Source of the DNA: Schoenoplectus triqueter
Taxonomy: Eukaryota > Streptophyta > Magnoliopsida > Poales > Cyperaceae
Assembly: GCA_964058805.1 (NCBI GenBank)
Contig: CAXKVV010001847.1
Location: forward strand, 1 to 27,810
Length of the DNA stretch: 27,810 nt
Direction: 5' to 3'
Both the position numbers and the translations under genes were made by a program. This document shows, in pieces, positions 1-8,090 of this stretch. Below the pieces are notes generated by a model, which was not told the origin of the DNA, did not search any database, and saw only the letters and a program-made list of their open reading frames with translations. Position 1 is the first letter of the stretch, and every line of letters starts with the position of its first letter.

Positions 1-6
1 CTGACA

Positions 7-170
7 GGTGGGCCCCACCTTAATGCCACGTGGCAGTCAGCCAGTGATCCACCTCATCCCACCCTATGCCACATGGCACAACCACAACAAGCCACTTCAG
101 TACACCTGTGCCATATGGCACAGCCAGAGGAAGCCACCTCACCCAGATCTGTGCCACATGGCACCATACC
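7..170. repeat. Tandem G-box-like palindromes, 43-bp period
   Basis: Four copies of a 12-bp near-palindrome TGCCAYRTGGCA start at 24, 67, 109 and 152, so the period is 42-43 bp. The first copy (TGCCACGTGGCA) and third copy (TGCCATATGGCA) are perfect palindromes. The first contains the core CACGTG, a G-box bound by plant bZIP and bHLH factors in known promoters. The spacers share CAGCCA and CCACCTCA-like stretches. A separate inverted repeat GGTGGG-C-CCCACC lies at 8-20. The array could be a regulatory cluster or the end of a mobile element; no gene is visible to decide. Confidence 0.7.
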
Positions 171-175
171 ATAAG

Positions 176-700
176 GCCACCCCAGCAGTAATTAGTGAGT
201 AATCAGAGATAAAGGGAAAGAGATTAGGATAACAAGCCAATCAGATCATGACAGATCAATTCAATTAATCCTAATCATGCACTAATTAGTTGCTAACGAC
301 ACCTGTGAGCCTAAGAATAGAAAACTTACAGGTGGGACCTACTAGTCAGACTTATGAGTCTAAGGCGCAAAGAACCAAGTCTACACAATAATACTAGCTG
401 AGATTTAAAAATAAGAGTAAAAGAGAATATGTACCTGGTTCATGCGGCTCCCGTCTCTGCACCCTCCTTCTTCTTTGTCTTGACTCATGTACACCTGGCG
501 CAGGCACCGAGGGGATCGTCCCTCCCTTCTCCCTCTTCTCTTCTTCTTCCTCTCGACGGCAGAAGAACTAGAAGGCATCATCAATGGAGATCAAGTAAAA
601 GGTTGAATTTCAAATCAATTGCTTCTAGCCTCAGCTACAGCATACAAAGGAGAGCATGTGCATATAGTTAGATTTTAAATTGATAAAGCACAGAGAAAGA
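176..700. other. No gene seen; pyrimidine-rich tract inside
   Basis: This stretch holds no recognisable gene. About 455-555 is rich in CT and CTTCTT runs. An 80-codon plus-strand frame (429-671) crosses it, but its composition (Ser, Pro, Arg) follows the CT bias and it has no recognisable domain. A GGTGGGACCTACTAGTCAG stretch near 333 resembles the GGTGGGCCCCACC segment at the window start, suggesting shared repeat origin. Confidence 0.5.
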
Positions 701-1289
701 AATAGCAAGGAGTAATATCTTGGGTCAAAACTTTGAACTTGCCAATTGAAGCTTGAAACTTGCAATTGATGGCTGGGAGAGCTTCTAGAACCTCAGGCGA
801 TGGTGTTAGAGTAAGAATTGAGAGGAGTTGAGTGCTGGATGTAAGAGTTGCATCAACTCACAACTCGGCCTAGAGGTGAGTTGATCAAACACTGTGATGG
901 AGCTTGCAAATCGACTAGGTAAGAGCACAAAGAGTTGCCTGACACTGAATTGATGATGTTGAAGCCTTGAGATAGAAGAAACAAGCAAGGAACCGAGATG
1001 AAAGTTTGAAACTTGATTATAGCTTGTAATGAAGGAGAAGATGTGAATTGAGATCAATTCTGTAAAATGAAGTTAAGAGGGAGTATGGATAGCTTATATA
1101 GGCATGGTGAAGTGCCTAGAAGGATCCAGAAGGGGCTAGAAGAGCCTGAAGGGATGTGGGAACCGAGTAGTGGCAAATCAGTGAATAAAATGAAGTTATA
1201 ACTGCCTAGAGGCAGTTACACTTGAGCCAGGCAATGGAGACTCGGTTCAGTGAACCATAAGGCATACAGGGAAGCAATTGGAGTGATGG
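700..1289. repeat. Hairpin-rich flank of unit A, possibly retroelement-derived
   Basis: This region holds several perfect short inverted repeats: GAGTTG-cat-CAACTC (845-859), TAACTGCCT-ag-AGGCAGTTA (1199-1218) and GGTTCA-g-TGAACC (1244-1256). It also carries a minus-strand TATA box with pyrimidine-rich sequence downstream, as seen at the R/U5 part of plant LTRs. No coding frame is convincing. It may be the end of the unit that follows or a separate element; the sequence does not settle this. Confidence 0.4.
1092..1100 (-). promoter_or_regulatory. TATA-box-like site, minus strand
   Basis: The minus strand reads TATATAAGCT here, followed by a CT-rich leader (CCATACTCCCTCTTAAC). This resembles a plant core promoter firing leftward. 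It lies about 250 bp from the rightward TATA box at 1351, so the two could form a divergent pair. No transcript evidence is available. Confidence 0.35.
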
Positions 1290-1350
1290 ATATAATACAC
1301 CATGTGCAATTGGATTGGGGTGGTCAAAATCGGTCAAACCAATGGATTTC

Positions 1351-1358
1351 TATATAAA
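1351..1358 (+). promoter_or_regulatory. TATA box of unit A
   Basis: TATATAAA followed by CCCTC is a strong plant TATA box. The same TATATAAACC(C) sits at the same place in unit B, exactly 4,500 bp downstream. Flanking sequence also aligns (GTCAAAATCGGTCAAACCAA here, GTCAAATTCGATCAAATTAA in B). Retention in both diverged copies supports a real promoter, with transcription starting perhaps 25-35 bp downstream. Confidence 0.6.
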
Positions 1359-1471
1359 CCCTCAACCAGTGGATAGAAACAACAACAACTAGCATTTACA
1401 CCATCTTTACAACTCCTGTAAGATCACCTGAGAGGTTTAGAGAGCAAGTGAGAAGCTAAAAGGCCAATTGA

Positions 1472-1489
1472 TCTCAACAAGTGTTGAGA
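1472..1489 (+). other. Leader hairpin, unit A
   Basis: A perfect 8-bp inverted repeat TCTCAACA-ag-TGTTGAGA lies about 120 bp after the TATA box. In RNA the inner CA/TG pairs would open to give a CAAGTG loop. The identical hairpin is in unit B at 5979-5996, and CAAGT loops recur in other hairpins of the units. Confidence 0.6.
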
Positions 1490-1560
1490 ACTTGGCAAAC
1501 AGTCACCCTCTCCACCATTATCAATCAATTCAAGAGCTCAGAGCTACAGAGAAGAAAGAT

Positions 1561-1568
1561 AGGTGAGT
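1561..1568 (+). other. Splice-donor-like site in unit A leader
   Basis: AG/GTGAGTAT matches the plant 5' splice consensus about 210 bp after the TATA box. A pyrimidine-rich stretch ends in an acceptor-like GATTGACAG near 1770-1779. Unit B has the weaker AG/GTGGGTGT at the same place. If used, this would give a short first exon and an intron of about 200 bp. Splicing is only an inference. Confidence 0.25.
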
Positions 1569-1810
1569 ATGATTGATAAGAACTGAGAATTTGAGATGTA
1601 ATTGCATCTGTCTTCGATCAATTTCAGTAGAATCTGGTACTGTTATCAATTACTTGCAATTTTCTTTTAATTCTGTCGAATTTCTTTGATTTCTTTGACT
1701 AAATCATTTCTAACACTGTCGCCTTACTAGTTAAATGATTTCTTTGATAATTATTCACTTCTTTTTCGATTGACAGGGATGAATGGCGATGGAGTTGCGA
1801 TCGTCAGTAA

Positions 1811-1841
1811 AATCAGTCGAAGGCCAAGTAGCCTCCTGGTT
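1811..1841 (+). other. Covarying 31-nt hairpin, unit A
   Basis: Outer stem AATCAG/CTGGTT (one G-T wobble), inner stem AGGC/GCCT, internal loop tcga opposite a single c, terminal loop caagta. The homologous 31-nt hairpin of unit B (6320-6350) has the same architecture. It has different bases at four pairs, each changed on both sides (A-T to G-C, C-G to T-A, G-C to A-T, C-G to T-A). This is direct covariation evidence for a conserved structure. Confidence 0.75.
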
Positions 1842-2287
1842 CATATTGCAACATTTGATTGATCGAAGGTCATTGACCTCTCAATCTTTATGTTTCTAAG
1901 CAATTATTCCAAGATTTCAGCTTTAAATCAATCAATTGATTTGAATTCTTGAAATCTGTCGCTACGATCCAAGCTGATGCAGTGACTGCACATCTAAATG
2001 CTATAATCAATCAAGTTAATCGCTTGGATTAGTGTATACTGCATAAGCGATGAGCTGTATATCCTAAAGATCAAAGAAATCTGGACAATTGCTTAGAAAT
2101 ATAATGGTTGATATTGAATCCATAATCAGTACCGAGCGATATTGTTGTGCACTTTGAATAGAGAAGATATGAATCAATTCGAGTGATCTTAATCATGTTA
2201 TAATACATTGACATACATGCACGACATGAATTGAATGCTCAATTGCTAGAAATAATGATTAACTGTGTTGAATTTATGAGATTTGTG

Positions 2288-2301
2288 ATTCGGTACCGAA
2301 T
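2288..2301. other. 14-bp perfect palindrome
   Basis: ATTCGGTACCGAAT is a perfect palindrome in unit A, followed by further GGTACC/GGTAC words up to about 2335. Unit B has a looser inverted pair GTATC/GATAC around 6802-6818 at the matching place. It may be another hairpin element of the transcript. Confidence 0.5.
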
Positions 2302-2699
2302 GGTACCAATTTGTTCTATGTGGTACTAGCGTACAGTATGACTCGCCGTACTGATCATTGATCAAATACTATAAAATGATTCCCCGGAGAGAGACGATGC
2401 TAGAACACTTACCTGATCGGAAAATGATGACCTCAGTCGCCGGCGCCACCGGTAGCGCGAATCTTGGAGTTTATGTTGACCGGAGAGTCAGAGAATCATA
2501 GCAACACGAATATTAACGCGCATGTGTGAATCATGAAGGGATCGAACGTTCATAATGAATTGTAGTTTAAATAAGAATAATGAATGAATCTAGGCCTCTT
2601 ATCTCATCTTAGAAACAGATCTAACGGCCCAAATAAGAATGAAGTCAAGTAAAGATATATGCTAATCTCAGCGCGGATCCAAAGGCCCAGATTTAGCCC

Positions 2700-3925
2700 A
2701 TTAATCAATTAATAACAGAATATTAATGATATAGAGTAAATAAATCATTTGAAAATGTTCCTAAACTCCAAATTAACTCAAATTTATTTCTAAAATTTCC
2801 TTATTCTTCATAATATTTTTCTATATAATAATATTTCATTTTTAAAAATATAATCATGTTAAAACAATTTAAAAGCAAAAGATATTACATATATTGATAT
2901 ATTTGACTTAGCTTTGATTTGTCATTTTAAATACTATAAAAATTCCAAAAATTCAAATAAAAATCATAAATAATAATTAGATATGTTTTAATGATTTTTC
3001 TGGTGATTTTCCATAAAATAATAATGACAATAGTAATATGCAATAATAAATAATGAGATTAGCTCTATTCTTTAATAAAAAGAAAGATAATAAATAATAA
3101 TATCAAATAAATATTATGATAATATTTTTTGTAAAAATGAGAAATATATAGATTTCTAAAATAAATAATATAATAAAATAGATTGTATCCCTTTGGTTGT
3201 TTTTTAAAAAAATTGAATAAAAATACAATAAAAATGGGATGAATATTATTACTTTCTGCTTAAAGAAATATTAATAATGAGAATATTTTTCATGAACAAA
3301 ATATAATAAAATAATAAAGAATATGATAAATTTCATCCTTTGTAGCTATTTTCAAGTGATAATAATAATAGTATTAAAACAAAAATCTTATATTTTTCAA
3401 TAAATAATGAATAGAAATAATAAAAATATAATAAAACTATCATGAATATAATGGAATAATAATAATGATTTCTTTAGCTATTATAAATCCTAAGAGCCAA
3501 AATAAAAAAATAATAATATAGCTAATTCATCTTTTTTTGTTTTGTAAATAATTTCTACAAAATGAATAATATTTCAACATAATAAAAATATAACAATATA
3601 AATTCTATTACTTTGGCTATTATAAATATCTTAAAAATTCAAATAAAATCATAGCCAACTTATTTCCTTTTATTTTTGTAAGTGATTTTCTGTAAAAATA
3701 AATAGAGTTTAGAAATAATAAAAATAAAATTCTATTACTATAGCTATTATAAAATCCCAAAAAATATAAATAAAATTCTAGTTAATAGCTAACCCATTTC
3801 CTATTATTTTTGTAAATAATTTTCTACAAAAATAAATAGAGTTTAAAAAATAAAAAAATAAATTCACCTTTATAATAGAGATAATAATGAAAGATATTAT
3901 ATAATAATCTTTTTACATTTTAGAG
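2700..3925. repeat. AT-rich middle of unit A with 127-bp repeats
   Basis: This is a very AT-rich, gene-free stretch of AATAATA-like words. Its right part has tandem repeats of about 127 bp: the block starting ATTCTATTAC at 3602 recurs at 3729, each with GCTATTATAA, then TTATTTTTGTAA, then TTTTCTNCAAAAATAAATAGAGTTT. A more diverged copy lies around 3470-3600. Unit B has only one such block (about 7550-7625), so the repeats expanded in A after the units separated. Confidence 0.65.
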
Positions 3926-4440
3926 GTGAACAAATATGCTCACATAAGGGATGTAGAGTAACACAATGATTTTTGCATACATAATGCAACATTTAGAGCA
4001 ATTAGTTGAGACAAGAACATCTTGACGAAGAATAACTAAGGCTTCAACAGTAACATGAGGAGATATGTCGAGACAAGAACATCTTGACGCTTGTTGAAAA
4101 ATGACCAAAGCTGCGACATCAACATGGAGAGATATGTCGACTTTGAGGAAGAAGAACATTACGATGTCCGAGAGAAGTGACATCTTAATGACTCATTACC
4201 ATGAACAAATAACTCATGACTGAATACGCTCGCACAAGGGGTGTAGAGCAACATAGTGATTTTGCACAAGTAACGCAACATTTAGAACAATTAGTCGAGA
4301 CAAGAACATCTTGACGCTTGTTGAAGAATAACCAAGGCTGCGACATCAACATGAAGAGATATGTCGACTCTAAGAGATAAAAACATTACGATGTCCGAGA
4401 GAAGTGACATCTTAATGACTTGGTGTCATGAACAAGTAAT
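3925..4440 (+). repeat. Class I hairpin block, tandemly duplicated
   Basis: Two copies of a segment starting CTCRCAYAAGGG (3940 and 4230) are offset by 290 bp at the left and 227 bp at the right. The first copy has an extra internal duplication of about 62 bp. Hairpins with a conserved CAAGAACA loop lie at 4005-4026, 4067-4088 and 4294-4315 (stem GTCGAGA/TCTTGAC with wobble pairing). Others are CGACAT/ATGTCG (4114-4139, 4341-4366) and GATGTC/GACATC (4163-4184, 4390-4411). Unit B keeps the CAAGAACA loop but with a different perfect stem, GTTAGAA/TTCTAAC. Confidence 0.7.
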
Positions 4441-4467
4441 TCATGACCATTTGAGCTAGTAAGGCTG

Positions 4468-4487
4468 AACTCATCCGTCGATGAGTT
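4468..4487 (+). other. 8-bp hairpin with 4-nt loop
   Basis: AACTCATC-cgtc-GATGAGTT is a perfect inverted repeat between the class I block and the class II/III array of unit A. It could form a compact tetraloop hairpin in RNA. Confidence 0.6.
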
Positions 4488-4520
4488 TGTCTTCTGGTTC
4501 ATCTCCCGAGATTGTGAGAT

Positions 4521-5477
4521 TGAATCGTTCTGTAGTAGATTCATCCACGAAACAGTGAATGTGAACCGTTCTGTAGTAGGTTCCTTCACTAACACATGCC
4601 TCAATGTTAAGCTGGCCCAGTGCTTCAGGTTTAACATTGTGTGCAATTGTGTTCCTAGGTTTATGAATCGGCTTAGTGCTTCGAATTCATGATCTAGAAG
4701 ATCGGTGAGAAGAAATACGTGGGCCAAATCCACCCTTCTCCTGATTCACCAACCTCAAGATCAACCGGCTCAGTGCTTCGAGTTGTATTTTGTGTGATTG
4801 GTTGTTGACTAGTTAAGATTGAACCGTTCTGTAGTAGGTTTATCTTCTAGATCAACTGAGTTTGAGTCGTTCTGTAGTAGACTCACCTCAAACCCCTCTG
4901 AAGAGATTAATCTGATCTGTAGTAAGGTTATCTCTCGAGGCGGTATAGACTGAACCGACCTGTAGTAGGTTCGTCTTCCATAGGATCAACTGTGAACCGT
5001 TCTGAAGTAGGTTCATTTTCTAGATGAACTGAGGTCGAGTCGTTCTGTAGTAGACTCACCTCAAGCCCCTCTGAAGAGATTAACCTGATCTGTAGTAAGG
5101 TTATCTCTCGAACCGATCTGTAGTAGGTTCGTCTTCCATAGGATCAACTGTGAACCGTTCTGAAGTAGGTTCATTTTCTAGATGAACTGAGGTTGAGTCG
5201 TTCTGTAGTTGACTCACCTCAAACCCCTCTGAAGAGATTAATCTGATCTGTAGTAAGGTTATCTCTCGAGGCGGTATAGACTGAACCGATCTGTAGTAGG
5301 TTCGTCTTCCATAGGATCAACTGTGAACCGTTCTGAAGTAGGTTCATTTTCTAGATGAACTGAGGTCGAGTCGTTCTGTAGTAGACTCACCTCGAACCCC
5401 TTCGAAGAGATTAATCTGATCTGTAGTAAGATTATCTCTCGAGGCGGTAAAGACCGAACCGATCTGTAGTAGGTTCG
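4521..5477 (+). repeat. Class III hairpin array, unit A (GNTCTGTAGTA loops)
   Basis: About 17 hairpins recur roughly every 42-46 bp. Each has a loop close to GTTCTGTAGTA or GATCTGTAGTA closed by a C-G pair, but the stems differ and stay complementary. Examples are TGAATC/GATTCA (4521-4543), GAACC/GGTTC (4563-4583), TGAGTC/GACTCA (4863-4885), TGAACC/GGTTCA (4993-5015), TAACCT/AGGTTA (5076-5107), TAATCT/AGATTA (5407-5438) and CGAACC/GGTTCG (5455-5477). Many stems extend outward, such as TGAGGT/ACCTCA around GAGTC/GACTC at 5031-5063. From about 4950 the array is a higher-order repeat of four hairpins, with starts at 4952, 5110, 5283 and 5455. Confidence 0.8.
4602..4785 (+). repeat. Class II hairpins, unit A (CTCAGTGCTTC loops)
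   Basis: Three hairpins share a loop close to CGGCTYAGTGCTTCGA but have unrelated complementary stems: CAATGTTAA/TTAACATTG (4602-4639, 9 bp perfect), ATGAAT/ATTCAT (4663-4690) and CAAC/GTTG (4762-4785). The same loop with stems TTAGA/TCTAA, CATGAAT/ATTCATG and CAAC/GTTG is found in unit B. They lie among class III hairpins. Confidence 0.75.
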
Positions 5478-5510
5478 TCTTCCTTGGAATCGACCTTTAG
5501 TGAACTCAGA

Positions 5511-5654
5511 CGACCACTTGACCATCATTTAACTATACTATTTGCTTCTCTCTTTTAAAGATCCAGAGGTGCCTCGAGGTTAGTAGCCCAGGGTAATTAA
5601 CGGTGGGGGCTTGCGCCCATCGGAATCTATAAGAACTCACAATCACTAAAAATC
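5511..5654 (+). other. Highly conserved 3' block, unit A
   Basis: The last 95 bp (5560-5654, GATCCAGAGGTGCCTCGAGG to AAAATC) align without gaps to 9292-9386 in unit B with 7 mismatches, about 93 percent identity. Most of the rest of the units is clearly more diverged. The block contains GAGG-tg-CCTC and GGGC-ttgc-GCCC foldbacks, but the second is not kept in B. It could be a processing, packaging or priming signal, or a gene-conversion tract. Confidence 0.65.
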
Positions 5655-5662
5655 CCCTAAAT

Positions 5663-5795
5663 GTGCATCCAAATCATTCTAAACGACAGAATCAGCCGGC
5701 ACTAAACAGATGCACGCTTGGGAGGGATCTCCGTGTCCTTCTTCCGCATCCCATCGCCCAGCGACGGTGCGGAGCGCGCAAAAAAGGGTCGCACA
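5663..5795 (+). other. Terminal hairpin and GGGTCGCACA end of unit A
   Basis: GTGCATC (5663-5669) pairs with GATGCAC (5709-5715) and encloses an inner hairpin ATTCT/AGAAT (5676-5692). Unit B keeps the outer helix as GTGTAT/ATGCAC, where a C became T and pairs by wobble, and replaces the inner stem by GTCTG/CAGAC. A pyrimidine-rich stretch and GGGTCGCACA follow; that end motif is shared by both units. Confidence 0.6.
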
Positions 5796-5850
5796 TAGAC
5801 CAAGTACAAATTAATTATGGAGTCAAATTCGATCAAATTAACCCCACCCC

Positions 5851-5858
5851 TATATAAA
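5851..5858 (+). promoter_or_regulatory. TATA box of unit B
   Basis: TATATAAA preceded by a C-rich run (CCCCACCCC) and followed by CCCC lies at the same place as in unit A, exactly 4,500 bp downstream. The upstream 20 bp also align between units. It is a good candidate core promoter for a rightward transcript covering unit B. Confidence 0.6.
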
Positions 5859-5978
5859 CCCCAATTGGCAATGAACAACAAGAAGACATATATAGAGCTA
5901 GCAATTACACAGTGCTTACAATCTGTCAAGATCACTCAAGAGCTCAGAGAGCAAGTGAGAAACCAATTGGCCGATTGA

Positions 5979-5996
5979 TCTCAACAAGTGTTGAGA
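5979..5996 (+). other. Leader hairpin, unit B
   Basis: TCTCAACA-ag-TGTTGAGA is identical to the unit A leader hairpin, in a leader that is otherwise changed by substitutions and small indels. It is one of the best-kept pieces of the 5' region. Confidence 0.6.
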
Positions 5997-6319
5997 ACTC
6001 GGTATACACTCAATCCCTCCGCCATTAACAGTCAAATAAAGAGCTTGGAGTTAAGGAAGAAGAAGAGAGGTGGGTGTTACAATCAAAGCTGTGAGCTTGA
6101 GATGTAATTGTACTCATTTGAGATCAATTTTGATAATTTCAGTGCTGCATTTGCATTTTCACAATTTTCTTCACTTACTTCAGTTAAATTTCTTATTTTT
6201 CTTGATTGAATTTCTTCTCTGAGCTGTTGTCTTGCTATTTTAATTATTTCTTTACTATTTTCTTACTTCTTTCTTGATCAATTTGGTGATTAATGGATTG
6301 AAATGAATGTGTCAGTTAA

Positions 6320-6350
6320 AGCTAGTTGAAGATCAAGTGATCTCCTAGCT
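6320..6350 (+). other. Covarying 31-nt hairpin, unit B
   Basis: Outer stem AGCTAG/CTAGCT, inner stem AGATC/GATCT, internal loop ttga opposite a single c, terminal loop aagt. Length and unpaired positions match the unit A hairpin at 1811-1841, while paired bases differ in a compensated way. The next hairpin, GATTG/CAATC around a GACC-containing inner helix (about 6366-6396), is also shared with unit A (about 1857-1886). Confidence 0.75.
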
Positions 6351-7299
6351 CTAATCACAATAATTGATTGATCGAAAGTCACTGACCTCTCAATCTCTGC
6401 ATATCTAAGAAATTGCTTAAAAAATTCAGCTTTGAATCAAGTGATTGATCAAAGTTTGAAGTCGATTTTGCCAGAACTCGAGACCAGAAGCATGACAATG
6501 ACAATTATCACCTCAATTAGGTGAGTTGCATGCTCTGATCAGGTCTCATGGTATAGGTGATGAGTTATGTGATGATAAGAAGAAGCAATTCTTAGCAATT
6601 GATTAGAAACATGGAGTGTAACTCAAAATTGGCAGTTAGTACCGATTTTCGATTTCGTTTCAGTGTAATTCAAACACGAACAAGGATAATTACAACAATT
6701 AAGCTGTTGATTCTGTTAGTTGAGACTTAGAATCACATAAAGGAACTAAGAATCACAAGAAATCATGATTAAATAAGCTCAATTAGCGTTAGAACACTCT
6801 CGGTATCGAATTCTGATACAGACTTCAATTGGTAGGGGTGGTGCCGGCGATCCACCACATCGATGTTTGATCGGAGAATACAGTCAGACTCCCTACACCT
6901 TAACGACACTATCCATGTCAGACGATCTCCGATCAGGTCGCCGGAGCACCAAGATCAACCTCACAGCGCATATCTCAAAGTAAAAGAGAGATGTGACAGA
7001 GAAGAACTGTTGCAACACTAATCTTGAGGGATCACACGAATCCTGAGATAGATCAAAATATCTGTGTTGTTGAACGTTTAGAAAATTAAAGCAGGACTCA
7101 ATCTGGGTCTTTAATCCATCTAGCACACATCTTAACAATATCTGACGGCCCAAGTAAAATGAAACATTAAATGAAAGTTCCGTGCTAATCTTGACACAGA
7201 TCCAACAGCCCAGATTAATCCAAGCATTAATCTCGGCCCAATTCGAAGGAGGCCCAATAGAGAAAAAAAAGAAAATTAAATCTCGGCCCAATCTGTTAA

Positions 7300-7715
7300 G
7301 ACTAAATCTCAGTAAATAACAGAAATAAATTAAGAATAAAGAGTAAATAAATCATTTGAAAGTCTTTCCAAACTCTCAATTGACTCAAATTTATTTAATA
7401 ATTCTTTATTTTTCATAGTATTTTTCTATGTAAAAATTATTTAGTTTCAAGAATTTTACTATACTGAAATAATTTAAAAGCAAAATACATTATTTACTTT
7501 TCTGTTTGATCAAGATTTGACTTGTTAAAAAATCTGTACAAAATTATGAATAATAGCCAACCTATTTTCTGTTATTTTTGTAAGTGATTTTCTATAAAAA
7601 TTATGAGAGTTAAAAATAAAAATAAAATCACCTTAGTAATTGAGATAATAATAAAGTGTATTATCTTATTAATAAAGTCGGTAATAAATATAATAATTCT
7701 TTTACATTTGAAACG
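7300..7715. repeat. AT-rich middle of unit B
   Basis: Gene-free AT-rich sequence matching the corresponding part of unit A (TAAATAAATCATTTGAAA at the left, TTATTTTTGTAAGTGATTTTCT near 7575). It lacks the 127-bp tandem expansion of A. Confidence 0.55.
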
Positions 7716-7803
7716 TGATTAAATAAGCTCACACAAGGGGTGTTAGAGCAATAGAGTATTTTACACAAGTAATGTATCAACTGAGAACAAGGAATTAACA
7801 ATA

Positions 7804-7935
7804 GTTAGAACAAGAACATTCTAACAACTGTTAAGAGAACAACTGTGACAACAATAATATCAGTACAGAAAGTGTGCTAATGTCAGCGAAGATAACATGA
7901 TGATGTCTAGAGAAGTGACATTGTGATATTGAGAT
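7804..7935 (+). repeat. Class I hairpins, unit B
   Basis: GTTAGAA-caagaaca-TTCTAAC (7804-7825) is a perfect 7-bp hairpin with the same CAAGAACA loop as in unit A, where the stem is GTCGAGA/TCTTGAC. Further right, GATGTC-tagagaagt-GACAT matches the GATGTC/GACATC hairpin of A. Only one copy of the block is present here. Confidence 0.7.
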
Positions 7936-8090
7936 TGATGATTCAGTGATCATCAATACACTAATTGTCTGCCAAGGTTGGTGGTGTACAGATATGTGAT
8001 TGAGTTGCTTGTGAACCCATAATCTGACAAGATTAGATGAGTTGAACCGGATTGTCTAAGAACTCATCCTCTAATAAATTTGTCTCAATA

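Larger units (their letters stand above)
1290..5795 (+). other. Tandem non-coding unit A with structured hairpins
   Basis: Unit A runs from just upstream of a TATA box to a GGGTCGCACA motif (5786-5795). It aligns along its length with unit B: TATA box, leader, pyrimidine-rich part, AT-rich middle, hairpin array and conserved 3' block in the same order. TATA-to-end distance is 4,435 bp against 3,667 bp in B. The difference comes mainly from extra repeats in the AT-rich middle and a duplicated hairpin block. No long frame is shared, so it looks non-coding. Covarying hairpins argue for a structured transcript. It could be a non-autonomous retroelement, a long LTR or a non-coding RNA gene; I do not recognise it. 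The left boundary is approximate. Confidence 0.7.

Noticed and set aside
429..671. 80-codon frame with a hydrophobic N-terminus (possible small secreted protein)
   Set aside because: The composition follows the CT-rich tract; no cleavage-site context, domain or supporting promoter.
4386..4733. 115-codon minus frame, and an 89-codon minus frame at 5259-5528
   Set aside because: They run through the hairpin array, have no counterpart in unit B, and the peptide repeats (TERFT, TDRFS) only reflect the hairpin repeats.
4890..5440. Hammerhead ribozyme (CTGAAGAG words, as in retrozymes)
   Set aside because: The catalytic core needs CTGATGAG and GAAA in the right helices. Here it is CTGAAGAG, and it lacks the partner strand.
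4521..5477. CRISPR array or tRNA cluster
   Set aside because: Plant DNA context; repeats are hairpins with varying stems rather than identical repeats with unique spacers. No cloverleaf, T-loop or A/B-box pattern was found.
5700..5760. Weak likeness to the 3' part of plant 5S rRNA (CTTGGGAGGGATCTCCGTGTCC)
   Set aside because: Only a short gapped match; no 5' half or internal control region, and the match is poorer in unit B.
6893..7291. 132-codon minus frame in unit B
   Set aside because: It is not open in unit A, has no recognisable domain, and crosses a region whose conserved feature is non-coding sequence blocks.
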